Positions 21,940 to 34,200 of a stretch of DNA of 64,000 bases are shown one piece after another. Source of the stretch: Rachycentron canadum (taxonomy: Eukaryota > Chordata > Actinopteri > Carangiformes > Rachycentridae). Location of the stretch: the NCBI GenBank assembly GCA_038496675.1, contig CM076659.1:11262338-11326337 (forward strand), in the 5' to 3' direction. Numbering within the stretch: the stretch's first letter is position 1; each line of letters starts with the position of its first letter. The translations under genes were made by a program, and so were the position numbers. The notes below the pieces were generated by a model. That model worked only from the letters and a program-made list of their open reading frames with translations. It ran no database searches and had not been told where the DNA came from.

Positions 21940-24900
21940 ACAATCAGAAATATTCAGACATACAAAATTCTGTAAAAAATTGTGAGATTCTTGTATGTTG
22001 ATGGTTTTGGTGACAAATACATTCAACGTATGTAACTGCATTAATGTGGCCTATCCCTCTCAGTGAGACCCAGGTGCTGTTGCATTAACTGTCACTCTTG
22101 ATGGTATATAAAGGTATCCACTGTGGCTCTAGTTCAATGGCAGCATTGTGTTCAGCTTGGCTGAGGCACTGCTGAGGCTGCTGAGCCACTCATGGAAAAG
22201 GAGTATGCTTTAGAGGTATGTATAGTAGTAGGCTTATACTACCTTAGTGTTGAAAACGTGAATATGAATACTCAGGCCATGAGCTGCTCAGATTCACTAC
22301 TGAAGCATAATTAAAAATAAGAATACTGTGAAATGTGAGTGCAACTGAAACAATGGGTGTAGTGAAAGTAATGAATTCAAATAAATCCAAATAACCAGAC
22401 AATATTAATGTGAAAACACTAGTTATTCTTTTGGCATAACAACACAGGTATGTTTGACTGACTTTGGAGTTCATGGATTGACCTTGACAAAAATGTATCA
22501 AGTTAAGTCTCAAGTCTGATCAAAGGATCCAAAATAAAACCAACCATCAAGTCAAATCACAAGTCAGCTGCAGTGTGTGTATCATTAAAAAGTCATGAAA
22601 GTTGAACATTTTGCTTTTAAGCTGTGTTAGTCATGATTTTTACGTCGAGTCATTTCAATGCTTGGGCCTGATAATTAAATATTCAGTATTCCTCACAGCT
22701 GCTTTTCTTCACAGATGATAAAATGCTAAATCTTAGATCCCCATTGTAACCACAGAGCACAAATATTTGATACTCTTTTTGGTGAAAAATAACTTAAAAA
22801 GGATGAACTTTAATTAAAAAATGGGTAAGAGTTTCATAGGTTGTCAAAGTTATGACATTTCTTTAATGATTTACTTAACCATGATATTCTGGTTATTCTT
22901 GGTTATTAAGAAACCAAGGGCCTATGCACAGATTATGTTTAGGCAAATGATAATAGAAGTGATTCCATTGTGGTAAAATGGAACTTTGAAACTATAAATC
23001 CAGTAATATTTTATTTAAGGTGGAAATACTGCATTGGTCAAATATAACCTTTTAACATGTAATGTTACAGTATGCTGAAATACTAATGTTTATTCCTCCA
23101 GATTTTCCAGTAATATGTAAATCTCATCAGTGGAAGTGGAACAGAAAATTGTAGAGGAAGAGTTTCAGGCATAAACACAGGCAGGTTTATGGTATTGTCC
23201 TTATCCTATGACCTAAATGTGTTTGTATTTCACACATAAAGTTACCCACAGTTTTGGGTTTTTTTATGGGAAAACTCACCACACTGGCAACTTGCTGCAG
23301 GTGAGTAGATTGAAGAAGGGTCATAATTTCTTCATGCTCCTTGATTTCTACAGTTCTTTTAAAGCCCTTTTAGTGGGAAAAAAAACTGACTCTAGATAAA
23401 CCAGCATGGACTATTTGGCAGTCCTCCTTCATAGATTTCACCACAAATATCTATGCATTCTAAGCACTGAAAGACAGAGGCATTTGATAACATGGTTAAA
23501 ATCAAGATAAATGTGGGATTGTTTAGTCACTTGTATTCTCTCACTGTAGCTCCTCATCCAAATGCATGCTGTTGCTAGGGACCCCAAAAGGCTGAGTGGG
23601 AGGTAACTGGGGAAAAAAAGGCCAAAACAAGGAGCCTATTCAAGTCTGCATTTTTTCTGTCTGTTTCATGCCCCAGCTGAGAGAAAACTCTTTAGAGTTC
23701 ACAGCTGTTGGTCAAGCTGGTTTTCTCCCAGATCATTTCCCCTGATGGTGAATGTTCTCACTTCACACAGATGTTTCCATTGAGCAAGAGGTGACACCTT
23801 GTTGATAAGCCACTCAAAAGACCAGTCCAGTATCAAGTTTCCTCAAGGTATCTGCTACTGTTTTTGAGCACTGGAGGTGCTGTAGAGTAATGAGTTGAAC
23901 AAGCAGTTTTTTGAAGTGTTCTACCAGCACAAGGTTGCGCAAGTACACTATCACCTAAAGTTTGACAGGATACACACTATTCTAAGTGGTAATTATTTGT
24001 GCCAAAAAAGAATGGATTTGCACATTAACTACTCTGACATCCAGTATCTCCTAAGAGTCATGCTGACTCCACTTCCCCCCACTGTACAAAATGGGGCCAA
24101 AATTTGATTTGAGCACTGCCATTTTGCATTGGAGACACAGTCAGCGCAGTAGTGATCAGGGTGTGGAGCCACAGTATTCAGATCCTGCCTATACCTGATT
24201 GACCAAATCGTGAGTCAATCATAAGTCAATCATGAGTCAATTATGCTGTCAATCATGACGTTACACTCCCATTTTATACTATCAAATATCTAATGAAAAC
24301 CAAAGATGTGTGATGCATGCTAGCTAATGTTTGAGGAAGAACATGCTGTTTTGCCCCTGAAGTTACCAGCATCTCTGACACTAAATATCTGTTCTTGCAG
24401 TACAATGCACTTGCATTTGTAGTGAGTGCGGCAAATGTGTGACTCTTACAACATGTTGAGGGGGTGGTGAGTTTAATACAGAATGTTTGTTGCATATTTA
24501 TTTACTTGGCCGAACCTGAACCTTCTTTTGTTGTGTATAACCACAAACAGGACTCCGGATCCTACAAAAGAATTGCTGTCACAGTTCAGTTGCCTTGGTG
24601 GGATGTCCACGACAAGTGTTGCAGACCCATGACCTTTTAACTGGCATTGAAGCACTGAAGTCGGTAGAGACAGGAAGTGGGCTGTTCATAACCTGCTACC
24701 CTTTATGTTATGGTTTTAGTGTTTGTATCAGGGCAGAACTGAAACACACACCTTGTTTTTAGTTAGACGTCAGTTGCCTGGAGGACTAGAGTGAGAAGAG
24801 CTACGCACAGGGCAGGTGATTCAAATCACTCACAGCGCAATCAACATGAACATAGATCTAGAGCATATAGAGCAGTCATAGCCAGAGAGGATTACAGCAT

Positions 24901-24994
24901 CTTGACACAATCGAAAAAAATCAAATTAAGATTGAGAAGATCTCAGAGCAAAGTAAATTTAAATTACAGATCAGAATGTGAATGACTATAATGA
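21940..24994. other. Intergenic, no gene recognised
   Basis: AT-rich sequence without convincing exons. It contains a short tandem array of AP-1-like sites at 24211-24255. Confidence 0.7.
24211..24255 (+). repeat. Four tandem 11-12 bp units with AP-1 and TCAATCA cores
   Basis: Successive units read TGAGTCAATCA, TAAGTCAATCA, TGAGTCAATTA and TGCTGTCAATCA, followed by TGACGTTAC. Two are perfect AP-1 sites (TGAGTCA), and the TCAATCA core is the complement of the PBX-type TGATTGA. This could be a small homotypic enhancer cluster or a chance minisatellite. Confidence 0.6.
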
Positions 24995-25410
24995 CAATCA
25001 GTAGAGCACATACCTCCACCAAGGCCAAACTGTCCTACACATCTGTCAGGTTATCTAGATCTGTACTGAAGTGTACAACATTGTAGATGTCAGCGCCATA
25101 AATGTCTAATATTTTGACATCAAAATCCATACATGTTTCCTGAGATGCTGGCAATAAATATGTCTGGCAATGATAAGGAAAATTATTACAACATTTACAA
25201 CATACAAGTGTTCGTCACTGGACCATGCCCCATCACTCCACCAAGTTTGGCGTAAATTGGTTCAGTACTTTTTATGTAATCCCGCAAATAAACAAACAGA
25301 CACAGGTGAAAACCAACTTTTCTCTCATTAAGTATACAAGAGTTGAATCTTTGGTACCGACTTTGTCACACGCAAGCTATCACGGTTTAGATAAAGTGGG
25401 GTCCACAAAC
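24995..25410 (+). repeat. Degenerate dispersed repeat (LINE or SINE tail type)
   Basis: Begins near CATACCTCCACCAAGGCC and later reads CCCATCACTCCACCAAGTTT with ATTGGTTCAGTACTTTTTAT and AAATAAACAAACAGACA. These words, in this order, mark a very common fish interspersed repeat. No coding capacity is left; the family assignment is uncertain. Confidence 0.6.
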
Positions 25411-28400
25411 ACATAGATTAGCTGCACTGAAAAGAAAATCAAATGTAAACCAAGCTTTTCACATTTTAACAAAGAATCCCTATTTGTATTATTTCCTGAC
25501 AGTCATCAATACTTATTTATTTAATTGCCTGTCAATAAGGTCTTCAGAAATTGTATCTCTTTCTTCATTAAATTAATTTCTTGTATGTGAGATTGTTAAT
25601 TTTCATCTATGTCATCTATTGTTTAGAAGGCAGCAATTATTAAACTTGAATTTCACAATATGAAAATACAGAACTGAAGAACTAAGGCAAGCAAACAAAG
25701 AGGAAAGGAATTGGAGGGGTGAAACAAATACAACAAGGGACTGTTTCTTCACTGGTCACAAACTGTCCACTCTACACTTAAAATCAAATGCAAAGGAGGC
25801 AGCAGCTACCCAACCTTATAGCCTTGTGATTTCATATTTTCTCCATGTGAAGTTAAACTCAATGCAGAACATAAGAAATATAAGAATCCCAAGTTAATGG
25901 TTCACAATATGTCACAAATCTGAGTCAACAGCAGCTTTAATTTTTGAAATTCATTAACTCTGGTCTGGGGATAAATATTTTTACTGACATGCAACTGTGT
26001 AAATGAGGCATTTTTTTGCAAACACATCAAACTTTTTATGGCCGTAAAAACTGAATGAAAGCAGATTTGTGACGTAAGGTACTGTAGATATTAAAGAAGT
26101 CAGTAGATGATACCTGCCTGTTCACCTGCATCCCTTCACTGAGATGACTAGTTCATTTTAGTCCTAACATGGTGGGAATGCAAGCTACTGTACCAACAGA
26201 TGGACACATTGCGCTTGTATGCACCCACAGATTCAATGACTCTGTTTGTGCTGCGTAAGAGAAGGGAGACGGCTAAGGAAACAGAAATACTCTCCAACCC
26301 AATCGACCTTTTCTGGCTCTAACCCCTGTTCTTCCTCTCTTAAATGCCCCCGTTCCTCCAATCTTCTTACCTTGGACAGGTAGTGATTGTTTTTTCTTCT
26401 CTTTTTATTTTGGTGTGTGTATTTTCTGACTTTATTTTTTGGGATGATAACATCTACTTTTTGAGTTATCCAGTGTCACACAATTACTATGCTCCTTCAG
26501 TCTGGCTCTCCACCCCTCAAGCAAACACATGCATGCAAGCACACACACTCTGCACCCCTACCTTTCTCTAAGCACACTCCATCTCCTCTTACTGGCTGCC
26601 CCTCGTTGGAAGGTAAATAAATCCTGTGGTTGGGGTGGAACACTGAGTGCCCTCATATGCCTCTGGAGTCGCTGTACCTGAAAAAGAGGCCTTGTGTTTG
26701 CCTCCTGTAGGGTGGCTCCACTCAGCACACTGGCCTTGCACAGGTAGACTGCTCTGTGGAGCACCCAAAAATCAAATCTTAAAAAAACATGGTTTTATGC
26801 TAAAATCAAACTTATGTGCTCAAACATACTGCTGTTGTACCTACCCCCCCGTGAAAACTTCAAGCTATTTAATGGTCATTAAAAGCTTATGACTGTGTAG
26901 TGCTAAATGCGGCCTTTGTCTCTGGTGTGTCCAGCAGAGGGCAGTAGACCCCACAGGATTTCTTGGTGTGCTTTTATAACTGTATGTGCACACATGCATG
27001 AGGAAATGTATATGTATGTTCTTTATGCATGTGGGCATGTATGCATTTACATGTGGGTGGCTCTGACATTATGTGCATATGCTCATTTGAGCAGCGGTAA
27101 TTGCTGTCATTCTATCTTCCTCATTACAGGAAGTTTTCCTGCAGCTCAAGACAAAACAGAAGATGCCCGTTCATCTTCAATCCAATGTTTGGCTTTCGGT
27201 TCCCTTGAATGCGCCCCTGGATCTCAATGGGACGGAAGTGTGAAAGATGTCCACATCAAAGAGGGTGCAGGGCAGCACTAATCTGCAAATAATGACAGGC
27301 AGGCAGGGCTGAACTTAACACACACGTCCCCTTACTTACTAATCTTGGACAGTATAGAATAATTTCTCATGAGGATTGGCATACAACATAACACCTACAC
27401 TACAGATAAAGATGAGTTACAATTGTCATGGTCATCTTATAATTGAAAGAGGCTCTGAAGACGGCTTAATATTTAACATCTTATTTTATTATGATAAAGA
27501 GGAGTGAGATGGGGGAGTTTGGAGAGCACAAGTAGGAATCTTTTACCAGAGAGAGTATCTTACAAATTTATTTTTTTTTAAATATGCAGACTCAATGTGG
27601 ATAGCAAGACTACCTGACACCAGTATTAAAAGCAGCTACAAAAACATTTGAAAAGATGTGAAAGAAAATGTTTTTGAGATAACAGCTGGAATTGACACAT
27701 CCACATTTGCTGGCCTTTCTAAAGCTGTGAGGATAGTTACTGGCATAATACATTAAACTAACCTAAAGCTAACTCCAACAAAGGACTGGCCAAAATGTCC
27801 TCACAATGATGGTTATGAATGAATATTTGTCCAGACACACACACACACCTTTTTAACTGTCAGATGGGCAGGCCTTGAGGGGAAATTCTTCTAGACTCAC
27901 CTGTACTATTGTTTCCTCTGCTCTTCCTGTGTGAGGAGCCTGTGTTGTTTGAATACAATGGGGTCAGGCAAATCACAGCACCTGTCAGACAGACACTCCA
28001 TCATTGTGACAGCGTGGACAGACAACAAACGCTCAATGCTGACTGCCCCCATTTTTCGTTTACTCGCCACTCTTATGATGGTGCCATTGCAAAGCAAAAT
28101 GAGTATGCACCTTGATTTGCACAGTAAGAGTCCTGGATATGTTTACATTTGTTCTTGTATCCTTTATACTTTTTCAGCAGTAGCTGAAAATGTTTTGCAT
28201 TTTTGTTGTGCCATCTAGCATGACTTTGTAGTACTGTCTGATGGAGATTGAGACACATTTCATCATTCTTAAAATCAGAGTTTTAACAAAATCATAAAAG
28301 CATCAAGACAATAGCATCAATAAGAGTTTAGTAAAATTATTTGTAAGTGCTGTGTATGTTGTAATCACATGCATACAGCATAGTAAAATAGCAACAGAAA

Positions 28401-31400
28401 TTTAAGTTCATCAGTGGGAATTACATAAAATAATAGCGGTACACATTGAGTTACTACTTATATAAATCCTTTTATTATAAAAAGCAGTGTTTCAATACTG
28501 AGAATTACCATTATAAACCAACATGTACAAACCAAAAAAAAAAAAAAACATGTAACTGATATTGTAAAACTGATAGCAGCATCCTCAACAGAAATCGATA
28601 TCCTATGATATTCTGACATCCATTAAGTAATACTAAGCCCTTCCATTCACTCGTTAATCTCACAGTGAACTTCACAGAGGCAGCCAAGTTATGTTAGACT
28701 GACATGAAACAAAAGGTTACACTGTGCAGTGGAATATCTTCCAGATGCCGAACCCCATAGGAAAGGTCTACGTGTAGTGCCAGAGTTGGGGATTAAAACT
28801 CACTCTGGGAATGTCAGCTTTGTCAGACAATACAATCCCATCACCGCTGCCACCACCGTCTTCATTGAAATTCTATCATGCTACCTCCAAAATGGTGGCT
28901 TTCATCCAAGTAAAACAATTCCATGTTAAATGATTATTTTGTTTCAAGATTAGCAATCAGATTATACTATGATGCCTGTGGTATTTATGTTCTTCCATTA
29001 GTCTAAACATCCACTGGTACTGTAGTCAAATGCAAGAAAATACCTATAGGATGATGGCACTCTTCCCTCTTACCATGCCAGTGCTCTTCAGTTCACCTTT
29101 GTCCTGAGTGATGGGTGTACCCCATCAAGGTCAATCCCAAAAAGACTCTATAGACGTCGATGTTACCTTATCCTGTGTCGTCTCCTCTGCACCCCTCTGT
29201 CAATCAATCTGTTGGACCAACCTTCTCAAGTTGCATAAACTATGATTAGCAATTTCTACCCTTATGAATCCTCCCCCTGCATAATTAATGCCCCAAGTTC
29301 TTTTTGACTGTTCCCTCTAGAGAACACGAGAGGGGAATCCCATCCTACTCCAACAAAACCAACAAGGCTTGTCTTGGGGTGGGAGTGAGAAAATAATGCT
29401 GCATTTTTAATTGTCCAAACATTGCATGATTTATTATTGATGAGGGGGTGATCGTAGGTGCAGGATTGACCCGCTCCCCTCAAGGAAATGAAATGGTGTG
29501 GAAAGTGTTGGGTCATCAGGCCGTTAGGGATCCAGTCCTCTGCTGAACCAGAGACTTAGTATGACAAAGCCGTGGAGAGGAGATCCCATACACTGACCAA
29601 AGCGGAGCAAGCATTTTCCCTTCCCTCAGTTGAGTCTACTATTGTGTGCCTGTGTTATTATGCTGAGAGAGGGTGAGGTTTGTCATTGGAGAAGCCTACT
29701 CTGGTTCACTGTGGGATGGGTTAACATGACAATATGTTTTGGCAAAATAAAGTTCTTGAGGAGAATTTTCCTGCCAAGAATACTCATACATTCAATGAGT
29801 TATTGTCATTGGTTATTTAATTGAATTAACATTTATCAAACATCACTCTGTGACTTTAGAGAATATTATTTGTGTCAAACTGTGAGTGTCAAACTGCAAA
29901 TAAAAACTGACAAAGGGATCTAAAATTGTTCCTGCCTTTCAGGGCACAAGGGTATGGGGAAGCAGTTTTGAAGTGGTCATGTTTTCCTCTGAGTAATTCT
30001 TAATCGCAGTGTTTTCATCTCCAGGCAGGACAGTAATGACCAATTCTGAATGACTGACCATGGGAATGGGCACAGCTTAAATCCCCTTCATCCCAGTCCC
30101 TGTGTGTGCTTAAGTCTAACTCCCAAACTCTACACATATACACACATGCATGCACAGACCCACACACACACACTCGCGCACATACTCAGGGTTAAGGAGT
30201 TGAGTCTGCTTCATGGTGTAGCCGCCCTTTGATTCACCGCTCAATGAAACTTGTGACTGTTTTAATTAAGGGGAAAAATACACTGACAGTGTAGCACACG
30301 GAAATCCGCTGCCACGCACATAAAGGGTGCTAATGCTTTTCTTCCTGTCATCGCAAGACTGGCCTCCTTTTGTCAGAACGACCATTCACTTCTCATTCAT
30401 TTTCTTTTCCTCTTTCTTCTGTTCTTAAGTATGGCATCGCATGAGGTCTGAAACTAATGACGGGAAAGACATATTAAGGGCCCAGCCAGGTGAGGGAAGG
30501 CTTCATGTGACCAGCTGGAAGTGGCATTTTTGTAAAAACACACACACACATTTTACTTTGTTTTTTGTTCTGTTTGTGATAGTAATGCCACGGGGGATAT
30601 TTAATGGTTACCAAAGTAACAACAGGGAATATTTCACCATTTTCTGTTTATTGGTTTGCCTTAGGGCAGGAGGAATACGTCTCTACTATCCTACAAGAAA
30701 TGAACAATAACTAATTCCCATCTTTACTTTACTACTAGAATTTCATACCCATTTGTGTTCAGTTTAAACTTTTCACTCTTTTGGACAGTACCTATGAGTT
30801 AAGTAATGGAAAAGAAATGCACTCTCTGGTCATCAACCAGCATCCAAAACAGCTGACAGCTGTCTGTGGGTTCCCATGTTAGTCACAGAGGTACAGTTCT
30901 CTGTCATTGTGGTATTTTGACAGATGTTTCACAGAGGTTTGTGTATGCTGGTGTGTGACAAGTCCTCCCTTCCTCTGGGGATCAATGTCTGTCCTGTTCT
31001 CTTGCAGATCTGATGTTTATCTGCTGGTGATCAATCACACTGTTGACAGCATGAGGGTTAGTGTTACCGTCCCTACTGCCTCTGAGTGGGTGTCTGTAGA
31101 TTGAATACAATGGATAGGTAGATAAATAAATATTGTCCCTTTGGAATTATAAGGTTTTAAAGCTTTAAAGTTTTTGCCTTCCATTGAGCAAAACTGATGA
31201 AACCCTTTTTTTTCTAGATAAGGACTCCAAAAATACATAACTTAAACAAAACCCCTCACATAATGTTAATGTGCTATCACAGAATCAAAATATATGAATA
31301 ACTAACAACAAATTCATTATATATCAATATGTGGTAGCTACATTGAATCTTAAATATTGCACTTTACATATTAATGTATGTGGCAAAGGTGTATACACAT

Positions 31401-34200
31401 GACCATATAATATCTGTCCATGTAAAACAAAACAAATGAAAAAAAAAAAAACATTGCATCACACTGAAATATTTGGGGCCTGTATAAACTCATCCACTGT
31501 CAATAAATGGACACATAAAAGTTTGGATTTTTAAGACCTTTGCAATAAAAATAATACAGTGCTGAATACATTAGATACGTGCAAGAGTTCAGAAAAGCTG
31601 AGACTTATTTCCAGAAAGACTTGACTGGAGTCTACCACAGCTCTTCACTTTAAAAAAAAAAAAAAAGGCCATTTAATACTGTACAGGCCAAGTTACTAGG
31701 TTTCTCAGCCCAAAATAGAGCTGCTGCACTGTAAACGGCCACTTAAAATAAATGATTGATTATGACTCCCTTCTCACAGCAAATGGGCCCAGGTCAGGAT
31801 TTTTGTCCTTAATGCAGGTGTCAGTAATCCTCCTTTTGCCTCTTCAAGTGATGTTTTTAGCCCGAGGAAATGCTTGACCAGATTCCTCCCTTACCACGTA
31901 GAAACAGTGTAATCTCTCAATCCTTGACACAGCAAATAAACACTGCACAGAAAGAGAGCCCGGCAACTTTATCTCTTACTTCCTTCCACATTGTCTTGTT
32001 GACAAGTTTTCAGGGGAACCTCACTGAGGAGAGAAAAGAGGAGACATATTTCTTAGGTAACAAACCCAAAGGGGCTGTGGTAGGGACTGAAGGTTAAGTG
32101 CATGTAGTAATACTCACAAAAAGGAACTTAACACCTCAGGATATAATGACATTGCATATGCTTCCTCTGAGTCTTCCATTTGGTCATGATCTCTTCAAAG
32201 AGGAAAACTGCCATGTTATCTTGTTGCACAAGATAGGAAGACAAATGGGACAATAAAATATTTTGAAATAAGATAAATAGGATGCTCAATAACTTATGTA
32301 ATAATGTAGTGTATACATTTGAAGTTTATTAAATGAAAAACAACAGCTCTGTCTTAGAGTGAAAGGTAATCCACATTGAGGAGAAGCTTCTTTTGTACTG
32401 CTGATGTCACTCATATTGCTGTAACCACACCATCTAATTGGAGGTTAATGTCTTTTAACCTTTCCTCATAAATTATTCCTTGAGATACCTGAACTCCCAC
32501 TCCTCCAGTTGCCCACCACTCATTTTAATTGGACAAGACACCCTCCCTTTCCCACCATACTGATAACCGTACCATGGCTTCAAACGTTGCGACACGTTTC
32601 GGTGGCACTGTCTCAAATTTGGTTAAGCAGACAAAAGATAAAAGAGAGTGACATCATTCATAGCAAACTGAGCTTTCTTAGGCCTTCTAGCACCAGGAAC
32701 AGGACAATGACAGGACGATGACAGAGTGCATCCTTGTAGGAATCTCATGCCCACTTTACACAAGCTTAAATGCATGGCAAAATGGGTGAATGATCATTAC
32801 AGAATCTCTATAATTTCTCTTGTACTTTGTTGGGCCTTAAAATAGGCTCTGGATTAATTTCTCATAGCCACAAAAGCAAACTCATTCAGGGTATTTTAAA
32901 ACAGCCCTGTTACCTGTATAGTATAGCCAGTTTAAAACTGCAGGTTAGTCATTAGCAAAATTAGCACTGAACTCCATATGTTGGACTATGGAGTCATACC
33001 TATGGTATACATCCACAACTCAACAACCACAACTGAAATGCTCTTCAGTGCATGCAGAATAGTTTATTTTGTCTTCTGGAGACTATCCATTTCATAGGGA
33101 CAAAGATACTGGTTGCTGCTCTATTTGCCAATAATGAATATTTGCACCTCTGACAACTGGAGAGACCACCCTCTATCAGGTTTGCCTAGATTTGGTTAGA
33201 TATAATAAGCTATAAATAAAACTTGATTAGGAATATTATTCCTCACACCAACACCCTAATCTTGTAGTATGTCTGTTTCAGCGATCACCTGTCAGAGTAA
33301 TAATGAAGAATAGAAACCAATCCCTCTTCCAAATGGATCCGAAATACATAATAAAATAATATAATAAAAATCCTTCTAATTTCAAATTAGGTTCTCACTT
33401 ATTTTTAATTTGTAAATTGCCATTGCAGTTGTACATTCTTCATGAAACCTATGAAAAATATCATGACAGAACAGGAACAATGTAAGATTTACCATATATT
33501 TAATGTTAATTATAATTCAACATTAAAAGGTTATTAATTTTTAATTTAAAAAGTTTAGAATTTCAAGGTTAAACATATACATGATGCAAGTTGTAGTATT
33601 TTATTTAAAAAGTGAGAAATGGGGAGATATAGAATATGTCTGATGCCCAGGGGGCAGTATTGCCTGAACATAGTCCAGCTCAAACTGCAATATACTGTAT
33701 ATTAACTCTTGAAGTTGCAGGTATAATTCTTTCTTAATTTCCTCAAGAGAGTGGTAAAAAAAACAAACAAAAAAAAAAACAGCTGAAATCCACTCAAATA
33801 GAACTTGACCAGTGAAAAGAGGTAAGGAACAAGCCGGAGGAATTTTGGCTTTGCTTTATGTGCAACCTGAAAACAAGATTTGTTTATTGCTACAGCTGTA
33901 AGGAAATGGCAAGCAACAACAGCAAATGGATTGGAGTTCAACAGACAAAGCATAAAACAGGTTTGATAGAGACACAACACATCCTGAGGCCCAGGATCAG
34001 CAGCACTAATGGGATTAGACCTGCTGCACCCACACACACACTCACTCATACACCAAACACCAGGGTGTGAGCTGGCAGAAAAGCGCAAACAACCTTCACT
34101 CCGAGTCAAAATAATCCATCATTATACCAAATGAAAATTAATGAATGTTTCAATTTTACTTGTAAACTTGTTATTCATGACAAAGTTTTCTTTCCATAGC
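25411..34200. other. Intergenic, no gene recognised
   Basis: Mostly AT-rich. Splice-like segments at 27128-27238, 30430-30489 and 31008-31056 are treated under findings. Short A runs lie near 28533, 31440 and 31652. None of the longer open frames has protein-like composition or a family motif I can name. Confidence 0.6.
30430..30489 (+). other. Candidate exon with strong splice signals
   Basis: A 30-base pyrimidine-rich tract ending ttcttaag precedes a 60-base segment that ends CAG before gtgagg. One phase is open (WHRMRSETNDGKDILRAQP). No known family recognised. Similar signals occur by chance in a region this long. Confidence 0.15.
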
